Shown here in pieces: positions 1-4,992 of a stretch of 5,246 bases of DNA. This DNA is from an uncultured Eubacteriales bacterium (GTDB lineage Bacteria > Bacillota > Clostridia > Oscillospirales > CAG-272). The position numbers were made by a program, and so were the translations under genes. Position 1 is the first letter of the stretch, and each line of letters opens with the position of its first letter. The DNA is taken from contig CAKSNQ010000068.1 of the NCBI GenBank assembly GCA_934476315.1, positions 1 to 5,246 of the forward strand. Reading direction: 5' to 3'. The notes under the pieces are model-generated. The model was given only the letters and a program-made list of their open reading frames with translations. It was not told the origin of the DNA and made no database searches.

Positions 1-132
1 GCGCGTCGCGCCGCAACGACGCGGCGCTTTGGCGCATTGGGGAGGGCGGCGCTCCCGCGCCGATGACCCCTCCCCACGCCCCTCCCGGGCTTGCCGCGGT
101 TCAGGAAGTTGGGCGCGGGGCGGTTCTCCCGC
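1..132. repeat. GC-rich intergenic repeat, copy A (left end cut by window)
   Basis: Bases 1-132 match 484-616 (copy B) almost base for base, with only a few differences near 89 and 100-112 and towards the right end. Bases 1-51 are identical to the matching part of copies B and C. The copy contains the core hairpin (arms 2-8 and 17-23). It also has a nested hairpin in which GGGGAGGG (39-46) faces CCCTCCCC (68-75). No reading frame here has a ribosome binding site, and the translated frames are low-complexity Arg/Ala/Pro sequence. It is read as a non-coding repeat. Its family name is not recognised. Confidence 0.85.
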
Positions 133-167
133 ACCTCTCCCGGGGCTTGCTGGGGTGTAGAAAGATA

Positions 168-202
168 GGCGAGGGGAAACTCCTGGCGAGTTTTCCCTCG
201 CC
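168..202. repeat. 15-bp stem-loop in the left intergenic region
   Basis: The left arm GGCGAGGGGAAACTC (168-182) pairs with GAGTTTTCCCTCGCC (188-202) across a 5-base loop, with one G-T wobble. No T-run follows on either strand, so a classic intrinsic terminator is unlikely. It may be a structural element of the surrounding repeat. Confidence 0.75.
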
Positions 203-256
203 GTTTGGGACAGCTTTGAAAGGACTTTCGACGCGTAGCCAAGGAAGTAGGAGGGG

Positions 257-301
257 GCGGAGGGAGAAAACCTCGGCGTTTGAGATGGTTTCTCCCTCCG
301 C
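257..301. repeat. Long stem-loop with one bulged A
   Basis: The left arm at 257-272 (GCGGAGGGAGAAAACC) pairs with GGTTTCTCCCTCCGC (287-301), about 15 bp with one extra A on the left arm and a 14-base loop. An A-run follows at 302-306 on the plus strand, which would be a T-run before, not after, the hairpin on the minus strand. It therefore does not look like a terminator in either direction. The function is unknown. Confidence 0.7.
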
Positions 302-364
302 AAAAACGGCTAAAAGGGTATTGCTTTCGCTATGCAGAAAATCCGGATGTATTTCGTTTGCTGT

Positions 365-626
365 TGGTATGTACCTTTAGCCGAAATCTCCGATGCAGGA
401 TGTGGGGGGAGAACCCCTCAGGCGTTCGTGCCTGCCGCGTAGCGCAGGCGGCTCCCCCCACGCCCTCCACTCCAAGGCTGGATGCGCGTCGCGCCGCAAC
501 GACGCGGCGCTTTGGCGCATTGGGGAGGGCGGCGCTCCCGCGCCGATGACCCCTCCCCACACCCCTCCCGGGCTTGCCGCGGTTTAGAAGGTTGGGCGCG
601 GGGCGGGTTCTCCCGCGCCCCGCCGG
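365..626. repeat. GC-rich intergenic repeat, copy B (complete in window)
   Basis: This is the fullest copy. From TGGTATGTAC (365-374) to 534 it aligns with copy C (5083-5235), and from 484 to about 616 it aligns with copy A. The 59 bp at 476-534 are identical to 5177-5235. In order it holds:
- a G-run/C-run hairpin (404-411 with 452-459) enclosing GCCTGC (430-435) and GCAGGC (444-449);
- the core, which can fold two ways (485-491 with 500-506, or 491-497 with 504-510);
- a nested hairpin (522-529 with 551-558, inner arms 531-535 and 540-544);
- a final hairpin (598-607 with 612-623).
The copy ends right at the stop codon of the XRE gene at 627. It is non-coding by inspection and could act as a terminator, a mobile miniature repeat, or a DNA or RNA structural element. 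The similarity is certain; the role is not. Confidence 0.85.
598..623. other. GC hairpin abutting the XRE gene stop codon
   Basis: GCGGGGC plus GGG (598-607) pairs with CCC plus GCCCCGC (612-614 and 617-623) across a TTCT loop, with a two-base GC bulge. It lies 3 bases beyond the stop codon of the minus-strand regulator gene. It could slow or end that transcript, but no T-run follows on the minus strand, so intrinsic termination is not shown. Confidence 0.5.
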
Positions 627-911
627 TCAGAGCATTTTTTTGATGTCGTCCAGCGTCGCGTAGATGCTGTCGAGCTGTTTTTTGATGTCGTTCCGGCTGG
701 TAACATTGATGTCCACCCTGCCGACGAGGTAGTCGATGCTGACATTGAAGAAATTGGCAAGGCGGATCAGGGCGGAGCTGTCGGGCAGGGTTTTCCCCGT
801 TTCATAGTTTGACAAGGTTCTCTGGTCGATCCCGGTTACTTTCGAAACGTCCGTTTGGCGGAGGTCTCTGTCCTCCCGCAGGTCGCGAAGCCTGCATCTG
901 TACTTTTCCAT
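627..911 (-). CDS. XRE/Cro-family helix-turn-helix transcriptional regulator (94 aa)
   Basis: This is a small DNA-binding protein, probably a repressor, acting as a dimer in the cytoplasm. An XRE-type HTH domain spans about residues 6-64. The second helix is near TDVSKVTG (20-27) and the recognition helix near IDQRTLSNYETG (28-39). The TLSNYETGKTLPD and FFNVSIDYLVG segments are typical of the family. After the HTH, residues 74-93 form a charged amphipathic helix, possibly for dimerisation.
The ATG at 911 is chosen because GGAGAGG sits just upstream. A longer frame from a TTG at 923 would place its start over that ribosome binding site.
The gene is divergent from the membrane protein at 1052 across a 140-bp gap with palindromes, so auto-regulation and control of that gene are likely inferences. 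No effector domain or peptidase is present. The family call is secure; targets are unknown. Confidence 0.93.
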   Translation of the reverse strand: MEKYRCRLRDLREDRDLRQTDVSKVTGIDQRTLSNYETGKTLPDSSALIRLANFFNVSIDYLVGRVDINVTSRNDIKKQLDSIYATLDDIKKML

Positions 912-947
912 ACGCCTCTCCAAGTAATTTTTTTAACTTTTCGCCAT

Positions 948-953
948 ATTATA
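948..953 (-). promoter_or_regulatory. Possible -10 box for the XRE gene
   Basis: Read on the minus strand this is a perfect TATAAT about 37 bases before the ATG at 911. No good -35 box is visible at 16-18 bp, so either an activator is needed or the match is chance in an AT-rich gap. Confidence 0.4.
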
Positions 954-975
954 CTATTATTTTGCTAATACGCCC

Positions 976-1004
976 TTGACAAACCAATAAAACACATATA
1001 TAAT
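976..1004 (+). promoter_or_regulatory. Consensus sigma-A promoter of the membrane-protein gene
   Basis: TTGACA (976-981) and TATAAT (999-1004) are both perfect consensus hexamers with the ideal 17-bp spacer. Transcription should begin near 1011, giving a leader of about 40 bases before the ATG at 1052. Such a strong promoter usually needs restraint, and palindromes overlap it (see the operator entries), which fits repression by the divergent XRE protein. Confidence 0.9.
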
Positions 1005-1010
1005 TGTGTT
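991..1010. promoter_or_regulatory. Candidate operator 1: inverted repeat over the -10 box
   Basis: AACACA (991-996) and TGTGTT (1005-1010) are perfect inverted arms around an 8-base centre that contains most of the -10 box. A dimer bound here would block RNA polymerase. The likely binder is the XRE protein encoded next door, by position only; no binding evidence exists in the sequence. Confidence 0.55.
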
Positions 1011-1029
1011 ATACCAATATTTTGGTGTA
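1010..1029. promoter_or_regulatory. Candidate operator 2: inverted repeat at the transcription start
   Basis: TATACCAA (1010-1017) and TTGGTGTA (1022-1029) are inverted arms with one mismatch around a TATT centre, covering the expected transcription start. ACCAATA at 1013-1019 also occurs at 983-989 in the promoter spacer, exactly 30 bp away, close to three helical turns. This arrangement suits cooperative binding by a dimeric HTH repressor. Confidence 0.55.
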
Positions 1030-1038
1030 CAAATTTTG

Positions 1039-1044
1039 AGGAGG
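1039..1044 (+). promoter_or_regulatory. Strong ribosome binding site of the membrane-protein gene
   Basis: A perfect AGGAGG lies 7 bases before the ATG at 1052, fixing this start over the in-frame ATG two codons downstream. Confidence 0.9.
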
Positions 1045-1051
1045 CAATCTT

Positions 1052-1786
1052 ATGGCAATGGAGTACAAAACGCTGAATGTCAAAAACAGCGAGGAGGATT
1101 CGACCATCGCGTTTTGGACGCAATTCGGCTGGAGCCTGAAAAGCTCACAACGCGTCTACAACAAGGACTCGCACATTGAAACAGATCGCGGAACAGGAGA
1201 CCTCTGTTCGGTGACGGAGACGGTGGATTTCACTAAGCTGGTGTTCGAGCGTGACAAGAGTATGCCGGGGTACGCCGACGTTGTTCGGCTGGAGGAGGAG
1301 TATTTTTCCGCGGCATCGGAGCTGAGCAAGTTCGGTGAGATCAAGAAGCCGGCGAAAATGTCGATCAAGAGCTACTCGACGATCGAAGAGTATGCCAAGG
1401 GAGAGAAACCCGACCTCAGAAAGGGCGGATGGGTGACGACCATCCTTTGTGTTCTGCTTGCCTGTGCGACGGTAGCCGGGCTGTTCATCAAGCAGTTCAT
1501 TCTCTCCGCCGTTTGCGCGGTGGCATTTGTGACGATTTTTGTCGTGGTTGAAAAAATCAAAAGCAAGCGAATTGCCGAGGCATTTGCTGACAGGAACGGC
1601 GCGCTGTACGCGAAGATGACCGAAAAGTACAAAAAGCATCAGGAGCGCTATGAGTCTGAAGCAAAGGCGCACAGCAAGGACATGGAAAAATATCAGGAAC
1701 GGCTGAACAGACGCGATTTCCTTGGTTCGCGTTTGCAGGACATCCCTGCCGAAATTGAGCGCCTGATGCAGGGGGAAAAGGTATAA
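1052..1786 (+). CDS. Unknown protein with two membrane helices and a coiled-coil tail (244 aa)
   Basis: No family is recognised with confidence. The N-terminal 115 residues are soluble and carry conserved-looking motifs: FWTQFGW (21-27), VYNKDSHIE (35-43), FTKLVFERDK (60-69) and a Glu-rich LEEEY stretch (80-84). Two hydrophobic segments follow at about 127-145 and 149-167, separated by a short turn with one Lys, so they form a membrane hairpin with both ends on the same side. There is no N-terminal signal peptide, so both ends are probably cytoplasmic. Residues about 169-240 are highly charged and helical (EKYKKHQERYESEAKAHSKD), a likely coiled coil.
It has a consensus promoter and a strong ribosome binding site, and ends before a bidirectional terminator as a single-gene unit. 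It looks less GC-rich than the minus-strand genes to its right, which might mean separate acquisition. A long antisense frame exists over it but lacks signals. The gene is secure; the function is unknown. Confidence 0.85.
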   Translation: MAMEYKTLNVKNSEEDSTIAFWTQFGWSLKSSQRVYNKDSHIETDRGTGDLCSVTETVDFTKLVFERDKSMPGYADVVRLEEEYFSAASELSKFGEIKKPAKMSIKSYSTIEEYAKGEKPDLRKGGWVTTILCVLLACATVAGLFIKQFILSAVCAVAFVTIFVVVEKIKSKRIAEAFADRNGALYAKMTEKYKKHQERYESEAKAHSKDMEKYQERLNRRDFLGSRLQDIPAEIERLMQGEKV

Positions 1787-1815
1787 AAGCGGAGGAAGCC
1801 AAGTATCACTCAAGA

Positions 1816-1857
1816 ACACAAAAACCGCGCGGCGATAGCCTGCGCGGTTTTTTGTGT
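1816..1857. terminator. Bidirectional intrinsic terminator
   Basis: CCGCGC (1825-1830) pairs with GCGCGG (1842-1847). Flanking ACACAAAAA (1816-1824) and TTTTTTGTGT (1848-1857) extend the stem and give a T-run on both strands. It lies between the plus-strand gene ending at 1786 and the minus-strand gene ending at 1871, so it serves both converging transcripts. Confidence 0.92.
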
Positions 1858-1870
1858 GATGGAGGCGGCG

Positions 1871-2722
1871 TCAGGACACCGAACGGAAGCCGCGCCCGAT
1901 GATCTCGCTGGTAGATTCTACAATGACAAAGGCGTCGGGGTCGATCTCTTTGAGCTTCTGCTTGAGCTTGAAGCCCTCGTAGCGGCGGCACAGCGTGAAA
2001 ACGATCTTGCGCGGGGTGTGCGAATACGCGCCGAACGCGTCCACGACGGTCGCCGAGTGGTGCATGACATCCAGAATGTACGCCTCGATCGGCTCGGGGC
2101 GGGAGGTGATAATCATAAAAGACTTACAGATGTTGAGGTTTTCGATCACGCTGTCGATGAGAAACGCCTTGGCGAAGAGTCCGAGAAGCGAGAACAGCCC
2201 CGTGCGCAGGTCAAAAACAAAGAATGCTGACGCGGCAATCAGGACGTCGGTGCACAGCAGGGCGCTTCCGACGTTCAGCCGCGTGAATTTCTTGAGAATG
2301 AGCGCCACGATGTCGGTGCCGCCCGACGACGCGCCCACGCGGAACAGGATCGCCGAGCCGATGCCCGAGAGCAGAATGGCGTAGCACAGCTCCAGAAAGG
2401 GCTGGTCGGTCAGCGGGGCAGCGAGCGGAACGAGCCATTCCAGAAGCCACGTAAAGCCCGAGAACGCTAGACTGCAATAGACGGTTTTCGCGCCGGTCTC
2501 CTTGCCGATCACGGCAAAGCCGACGAGCAACAGGAGAACGTTGAACAGCGTGATGAACTGTGCGACCGAGATGCCCGGGATCAGGTGCCCGAGCAGGGTC
2601 GAGATGCCGCTGACACCTCCGGTCGAAAAGCCGTTGGGAATTTTGAAGAAATAGATGCCGGCTGCCATGAGCAGCGACCCGGCAGTCATCTGAAGAAAAA
2701 CAAGAAATTTGTTTTTGGACAT
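1871..2722 (-). CDS. YitT-family (DUF161/DUF2179) integral membrane protein (283 aa)
   Basis: This is a multi-pass inner-membrane protein of the YitT family, common in Firmicutes; its biochemical role is not established. The N-terminal membrane domain has about five or six hydrophobic segments, near residues 8-26, 52-72, 80-100, 108-128, 155-170 and 175-192. It carries the family's conserved loops IPNGFSTGGVSGIS (28-41) and GASSGGTDI (130-138). Residues about 210-275 form the soluble C-terminal DUF2179 domain, ending in the typical IIGRGF (274-279). The length is normal for the family and the protein appears intact.
The ATG at 2722 has GGAGGAA two bases upstream (GGAGG core spaced 4). The gene is last of three minus-strand genes, 76 bp after the lipid kinase, and ends at the bidirectional terminator. 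It may be co-transcribed with them, although a hairpin lies in the gap. A transport role is often supposed for the family but is not shown here. Confidence 0.93.
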   Translation of the reverse strand: MSKNKFLVFLQMTAGSLLMAAGIYFFKIPNGFSTGGVSGISTLLGHLIPGISVAQFITLFNVLLLLVGFAVIGKETGAKTVYCSLAFSGFTWLLEWLVPLAAPLTDQPFLELCYAILLSGIGSAILFRVGASSGGTDIVALILKKFTRLNVGSALLCTDVLIAASAFFVFDLRTGLFSLLGLFAKAFLIDSVIENLNICKSFMIITSRPEPIEAYILDVMHHSATVVDAFGAYSHTPRKIVFTLCRRYEGFKLKQKLKEIDPDAFVIVESTSEIIGRGFRSVS

Positions 2723-2734
2723 GATTCCTCCGAT

Positions 2735-2754
2735 GGGGCGACGCCCCGTTTTTT
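2735..2754 (+). terminator. Terminator-like hairpin in the kinase-YitT gap, plus-strand direction
   Basis: GGGGC (2735-2739) and GCCCC (2743-2747) form a tight stem with a 3-base loop, followed by G and six Ts (2749-2754) on the plus strand. It would stop antisense transcripts running into the lipid-kinase gene. On the minus strand it lies just before the YitT ribosome binding site (rc of 2725-2731) with no following T-run, so there it would at most influence translation or mRNA stability. Confidence 0.5.
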
Positions 2755-2798
2755 GCGTGCAGGTGTCCGTTGTTTAGCGGTTTTCTTTTATGTTGCGG

Positions 2799-3719
2799 TC
2801 AGGCTTCGGCGGAGGCGACGGCGGTTTCGGCGTCGGCACCCGCGGCGCCTTTCGCGGCGGAGCGCACCGTGTAGCCGGTCACACCGAGGATGGTCTCCCC
2901 GTCGATCTGCAGGGCGCAGGGACGGTCAAAATTAACCGTAATTTCGTGTCCTGCACGGATGTCCACCATCTCCTTGTGGCTGACGTGCTCGCCCTTGAAG
3001 ATACTCGGGAAAACGATCAGCGTTTTGAGCTTGCCCGAGCCGTGGAGCACAACGCACGACACCGTTTTGTCAGCGCCGCAGCGATCCTGTGCGGGGGCAA
3101 CGTTCATGCCGCCGCCATAATATCTGCCGTTCATGGTGGGAGCGAGCCAAACGCGACGGTAGGTTTTGGTCACGCCGTCCACCGTGACGGTGGCGTTTGA
3201 GGGCTTGAAGTGGAACAGAAGCCCCTTGATGGCGATGCCCGCGTAGTTGACGGGCTTGTCCGACTTCGCCTGAAGCGCGTCTCCGACCTCACAGCAATAG
3301 CCGTCGATGCCGTAGCCGATGCCGTTGACAAAGCGGTAATCCTTGCCGTTCACGGTGACGATGGGCAGGGTGCGCAGGTAGTCGTTGATGCGGACCAGTC
3401 CGTTTTCGGCGTGCTCCGCCACGTCGCGCATGAAGTCATTGCCCGAGCCGCAGGGGTAATAATCGATGCGGACCGCGGGGATGTTGTCGCCCAGCGCGTT
3501 GGCAAAGTGATTGAGCGTGCCGTCGCCGCCCGCCAGAACCACGCGGGTGTCCGCGGGGAGCGCGGCAAAATAGCCGGGGAGATCGGAAATTGCCGTTACA
3601 TCGGTAAAGAGAACCTCGTCCTCTGGAAACAGGGCGCGGACGCCCTGCGCGTTTTGTTCGCCGTGGCGGTTGTTGGCAAGCGGGTTGTAGAGTACCTGAA
3701 CTGTCATGGTGATGACCAT
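2799..3719 (-). CDS. Diacylglycerol kinase-like lipid kinase, YegS/BmrU/DgkB type (306 aa)
   Basis: This is a probable ATP-dependent lipid kinase that phosphorylates diacylglycerol or a related lipid to phosphatidic acid at the inner face of the membrane. In Gram-positive bacteria the DgkB branch recycles diacylglycerol released by lipoteichoic acid synthesis.
Visible family marks are an N-terminal YNPLANN strand-loop (11-17), the nucleotide-binding GGDGT (64-68), PCGSGNDF (89-96), NGIGYGID (132-139), GGGM (202-205) and IDGE (272-275). The length is usual. The last 18 residues are an Ala-rich tail (GAAGADAETAVASAEA) unlike the conserved domain.
The start is uncertain: ATG 3719 has only a GGAG two bases away, while ATG 3707 (MTVQVLYNP) is the more typical family start but has no well-placed site. 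It lies 135 bp after the plsC-like gene on the same strand. The family is sure; the substrate is inferred. Confidence 0.92.
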   Translation of the reverse strand: MVITMTVQVLYNPLANNRHGEQNAQGVRALFPEDEVLFTDVTAISDLPGYFAALPADTRVVLAGGDGTLNHFANALGDNIPAVRIDYYPCGSGNDFMRDVAEHAENGLVRINDYLRTLPIVTVNGKDYRFVNGIGYGIDGYCCEVGDALQAKSDKPVNYAGIAIKGLLFHFKPSNATVTVDGVTKTYRRVWLAPTMNGRYYGGGMNVAPAQDRCGADKTVSCVVLHGSGKLKTLIVFPSIFKGEHVSHKEMVDIRAGHEITVNFDRPCALQIDGETILGVTGYTVRSAAKGAAGADAETAVASAEA

Positions 3720-3854
3720 TGCTCCGTGTCGGGAGCATCCTTTCTCTTTGCGGTTATGTGTGCGGACAGCCGACGGTCGGTGGTCGGTTGCCGTGCCGGA
3801 TGTCAGATGTCCAGTGGCGGACGTCGGGATTTTGCCGTACGCCCGGTGCGAAAA
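3720..3854. other. Gap between plsC-like and lipid-kinase genes
   Basis: This 135-bp gap has no gene. It shows small inverted repeats: GCTCC/GGAGC (3721-3736), and CCGAC/GTCGG (3770-3780) around one base. There are also short direct repeats of an RGATGTC type near 3798-3812. No promoter or T-run terminator is clear on the minus strand, so co-transcription of the two genes is possible but not proven. Confidence 0.5.
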
Positions 3855-4691
3855 TCAGACCCGGTGGCTTGCGGTCTTGTCCTCGGGGGTGTCGATGCTC
3901 TCCTGCATCAGCGTGTGCACCGTAGTCGAAATGGCGGCACAACGGGTGTGCGCCAGCTCCTCCGGTGTGAAAACGCGCACGACGCGGACGTGAACGTCGG
4001 TGTGACGCCAGGGGAAGTTCTTGTGAATGTTCTGCGTTCCCGTGACGGTCAGAACGACGAGGGGGCATTTGGCTTTCTGCGCGATAAGGAAGCATCCGTC
4101 GTGAAATTCGCCCAGGGCACCGGTCTTGGAGCGCGTGCCCTCGGGGTAGACGCCGACCGAGGAGACTCCGTCGCGGATCATGGCGGCGGCGCGCATGAAG
4201 ATTTCAAAGGATTGCTTGACGTCCTCGCGGTCGATGGAAAGGTGCAGGGTGCGCACCATGTAGCGGCGCGCGAGGGGGATGCGGAAATTGGACTGTTTGG
4301 AGATGTAGGTCAGCCGATGATGCCGCAGGACGAGACTTTCGATCATGTTGTCGAGGTTGGAGCGGTGGTTGGAGACCATCAGAAAGGGCTGATCCGGGAG
4401 CTGTTCCTCGCCCTCGGCGCGGATGCGTACGCGAGCGAGCGCGCAGATGGCGAAGTAGCCCGTGTTGAGCCAGAACGAGTAGAAGGGCGAGGGTTTTTCG
4501 TAGGTTTTTTTCATGGAAACGCACAGCCCGAGCGCGATCAGCCACAGCCACATCAGGAGGAACAGTGCGACGTAGGCGGCGAGGGCGGCGGCGGGAAGGA
4601 TCCAGAGGTCGCGCCACGAGCGTATCAGAAACGCGCCTGTGACAGCGGCGGCGAGCAGGCTCAGCCACCCGTTGATACGGTGAAAATTCAT
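3855..4691 (-). CDS. plsC: 1-acyl-sn-glycerol-3-phosphate acyltransferase, PlsC family (278 aa)
   Basis: This membrane-associated enzyme transfers an acyl chain to lysophosphatidic acid to give phosphatidic acid, the precursor of membrane phospholipids. Counting from the chosen start, hydrophobic membrane segments lie at about 7-23 and 31-58. The acyltransferase domain spans about 80-245. It includes the catalytic NHRSNLD (108-114, the HX4D motif), SKQSNFRIPL (131-140), the glycerol-phosphate-binding VYPEGTRS (181-188) and LVVLTVTG (211-218). All key residues are present.
The ATG at 4691 is chosen because AAAGGA lies 7 bases upstream (rc of 4699-4704). An upstream ATG at 4763 has no ribosome site and would fall at the likely transcription start.
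It is first of three minus-strand genes with a lipid kinase and a YitT protein. The gene symbol is by family; which paralogue it is cannot be told from one window. Confidence 0.92.
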   Translation of the reverse strand: MNFHRINGWLSLLAAAVTGAFLIRSWRDLWILPAAALAAYVALFLLMWLWLIALGLCVSMKKTYEKPSPFYSFWLNTGYFAICALARVRIRAEGEEQLPDQPFLMVSNHRSNLDNMIESLVLRHHRLTYISKQSNFRIPLARRYMVRTLHLSIDREDVKQSFEIFMRAAAMIRDGVSSVGVYPEGTRSKTGALGEFHDGCFLIAQKAKCPLVVLTVTGTQNIHKNFPWRHTDVHVRVVRVFTPEELAHTRCAAISTTVHTLMQESIDTPEDKTASHRV

Positions 4692-4698
4692 AAAAATA

Positions 4699-4704
4699 TC
4701 CTTT
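4699..4704 (-). promoter_or_regulatory. Ribosome binding site deciding the plsC-like start
   Basis: Read on the minus strand this is AAAGGA, 7 bases before the ATG at 4691. It supports starting there and not at the upstream in-frame ATG at 4763. Confidence 0.8.
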
Positions 4705-4768
4705 CCCGGAGGCAAGGGCGGTGCAGGCTCGGTTACTCCGGTGCAACATTCGACAAAATACATCTATC

Positions 4769-4774
4769 ATTATA
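4769..4774 (-). promoter_or_regulatory. Probable -10 box of the plsC-kinase-yitT cluster
   Basis: The minus strand reads TATAAT, placing transcription start near 4762 and giving a leader of about 70 bases. The region upstream (4775-4825) is AT-rich, which may help polymerase. No good -35 hexamer stands 16-18 bp away, so the promoter call is moderate. Confidence 0.5.
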
Positions 4775-4871
4775 ATACAGGTTTATGAATAATTTTTGAA
4801 TAAAAGACATATTAGCGTGCTTTTTTTAAGGAAAAGGAGGCAAATATTGATGGGGGGAAGTTTTTGAGGGG

Positions 4872-4918
4872 AAAAGGCGGTCTCTTTTAAGTTTTCGCCC
4901 GCCTTTTTCAAAAGGCGG
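4872..4918. repeat. Competing stem-loops sharing one arm
   Basis: AAAAGGCGG occurs twice, at 4872-4880 and 4910-4918. CCGCCTTTT (4899-4907) between them can pair with either copy. The first pairing gives a GC stem followed by Ts on the plus strand, a terminator-like form that also works on the minus strand. The second gives a very tight 9-bp stem with almost no loop. The two are mutually exclusive. Confidence 0.7.
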
Positions 4919-4924
4919 CGCAGT

Positions 4925-4962
4925 GGAGGGCGCGTAGCCCTCCTCGCGCTCCGCAGAGCGCG
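4925..4962. repeat. Two adjacent perfect 7-bp GC hairpins
   Basis: GGAGGGC (4925-4931) pairs with GCCCTCC (4937-4943) over a 5-base loop. One base later CGCGCTC (4945-4951) pairs with GAGCGCG (4956-4962) over a CGCA loop. Both are perfect and side by side. The function is unknown; they may belong to the same repeat island. Confidence 0.75.
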
Positions 4963-4992
4963 AAACTTCTCTCGGCATTTTCTTTTTTGATA

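Larger units (their letters stand above)
133..364. other. Non-coding spacer between repeat copies A and B, with two long hairpins
   Basis: No supported gene lies here: the open frames lack ribosome binding sites and resemble no known family. The stretch holds two strong inverted repeats, listed separately at 168-202 and 257-301, and a small one (GAAAG/CTTTC, 218-229). The right part, from about 302 to 364, is less GC-rich and shows no clear signal, apart from weak similarity to the DNA just left of copy C around the GTATTT motif. It may be part of a larger composite repeat whose complete boundaries cannot be judged from this window. Confidence 0.6.

Noticed and set aside
63..587. Several 60-105 codon frames in the left repeat region
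   Set aside because: They translate the repeat copies themselves (similar Arg/Ala/Pro-rich peptides recur in the different copies), have no ribosome sites, and overlap one another on both strands.
627..1786. Toxin-antitoxin pair
   Set aside because: The two genes are divergent, not a co-transcribed overlapping pair, and the 244-aa membrane protein shows no known toxin motif. It cannot be excluded but is not supported.
1145..1819. 224-codon minus-strand frame opposite the membrane-protein gene
   Set aside because: The plus-strand gene has a consensus promoter, AGGAGG site and plausible membrane helices; the antisense frame has none and runs into the terminator hairpin.
4699..4763. Longer plsC-like start at 4763
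   Set aside because: The added 24 residues are unlike the family, there is no ribosome site, and the ATG lies at the likely transcription start, while ATG 4691 has a well-placed AAAGGA.
3210..4775. 521-codon open frame on the plus strand across the lipid-kinase and acyltransferase genes
   Set aside because: It lies antisense to two genes with intact catalytic motifs, has no ribosome binding site, and resembles no family. Long antisense frames are expected from GC-rich codon use.
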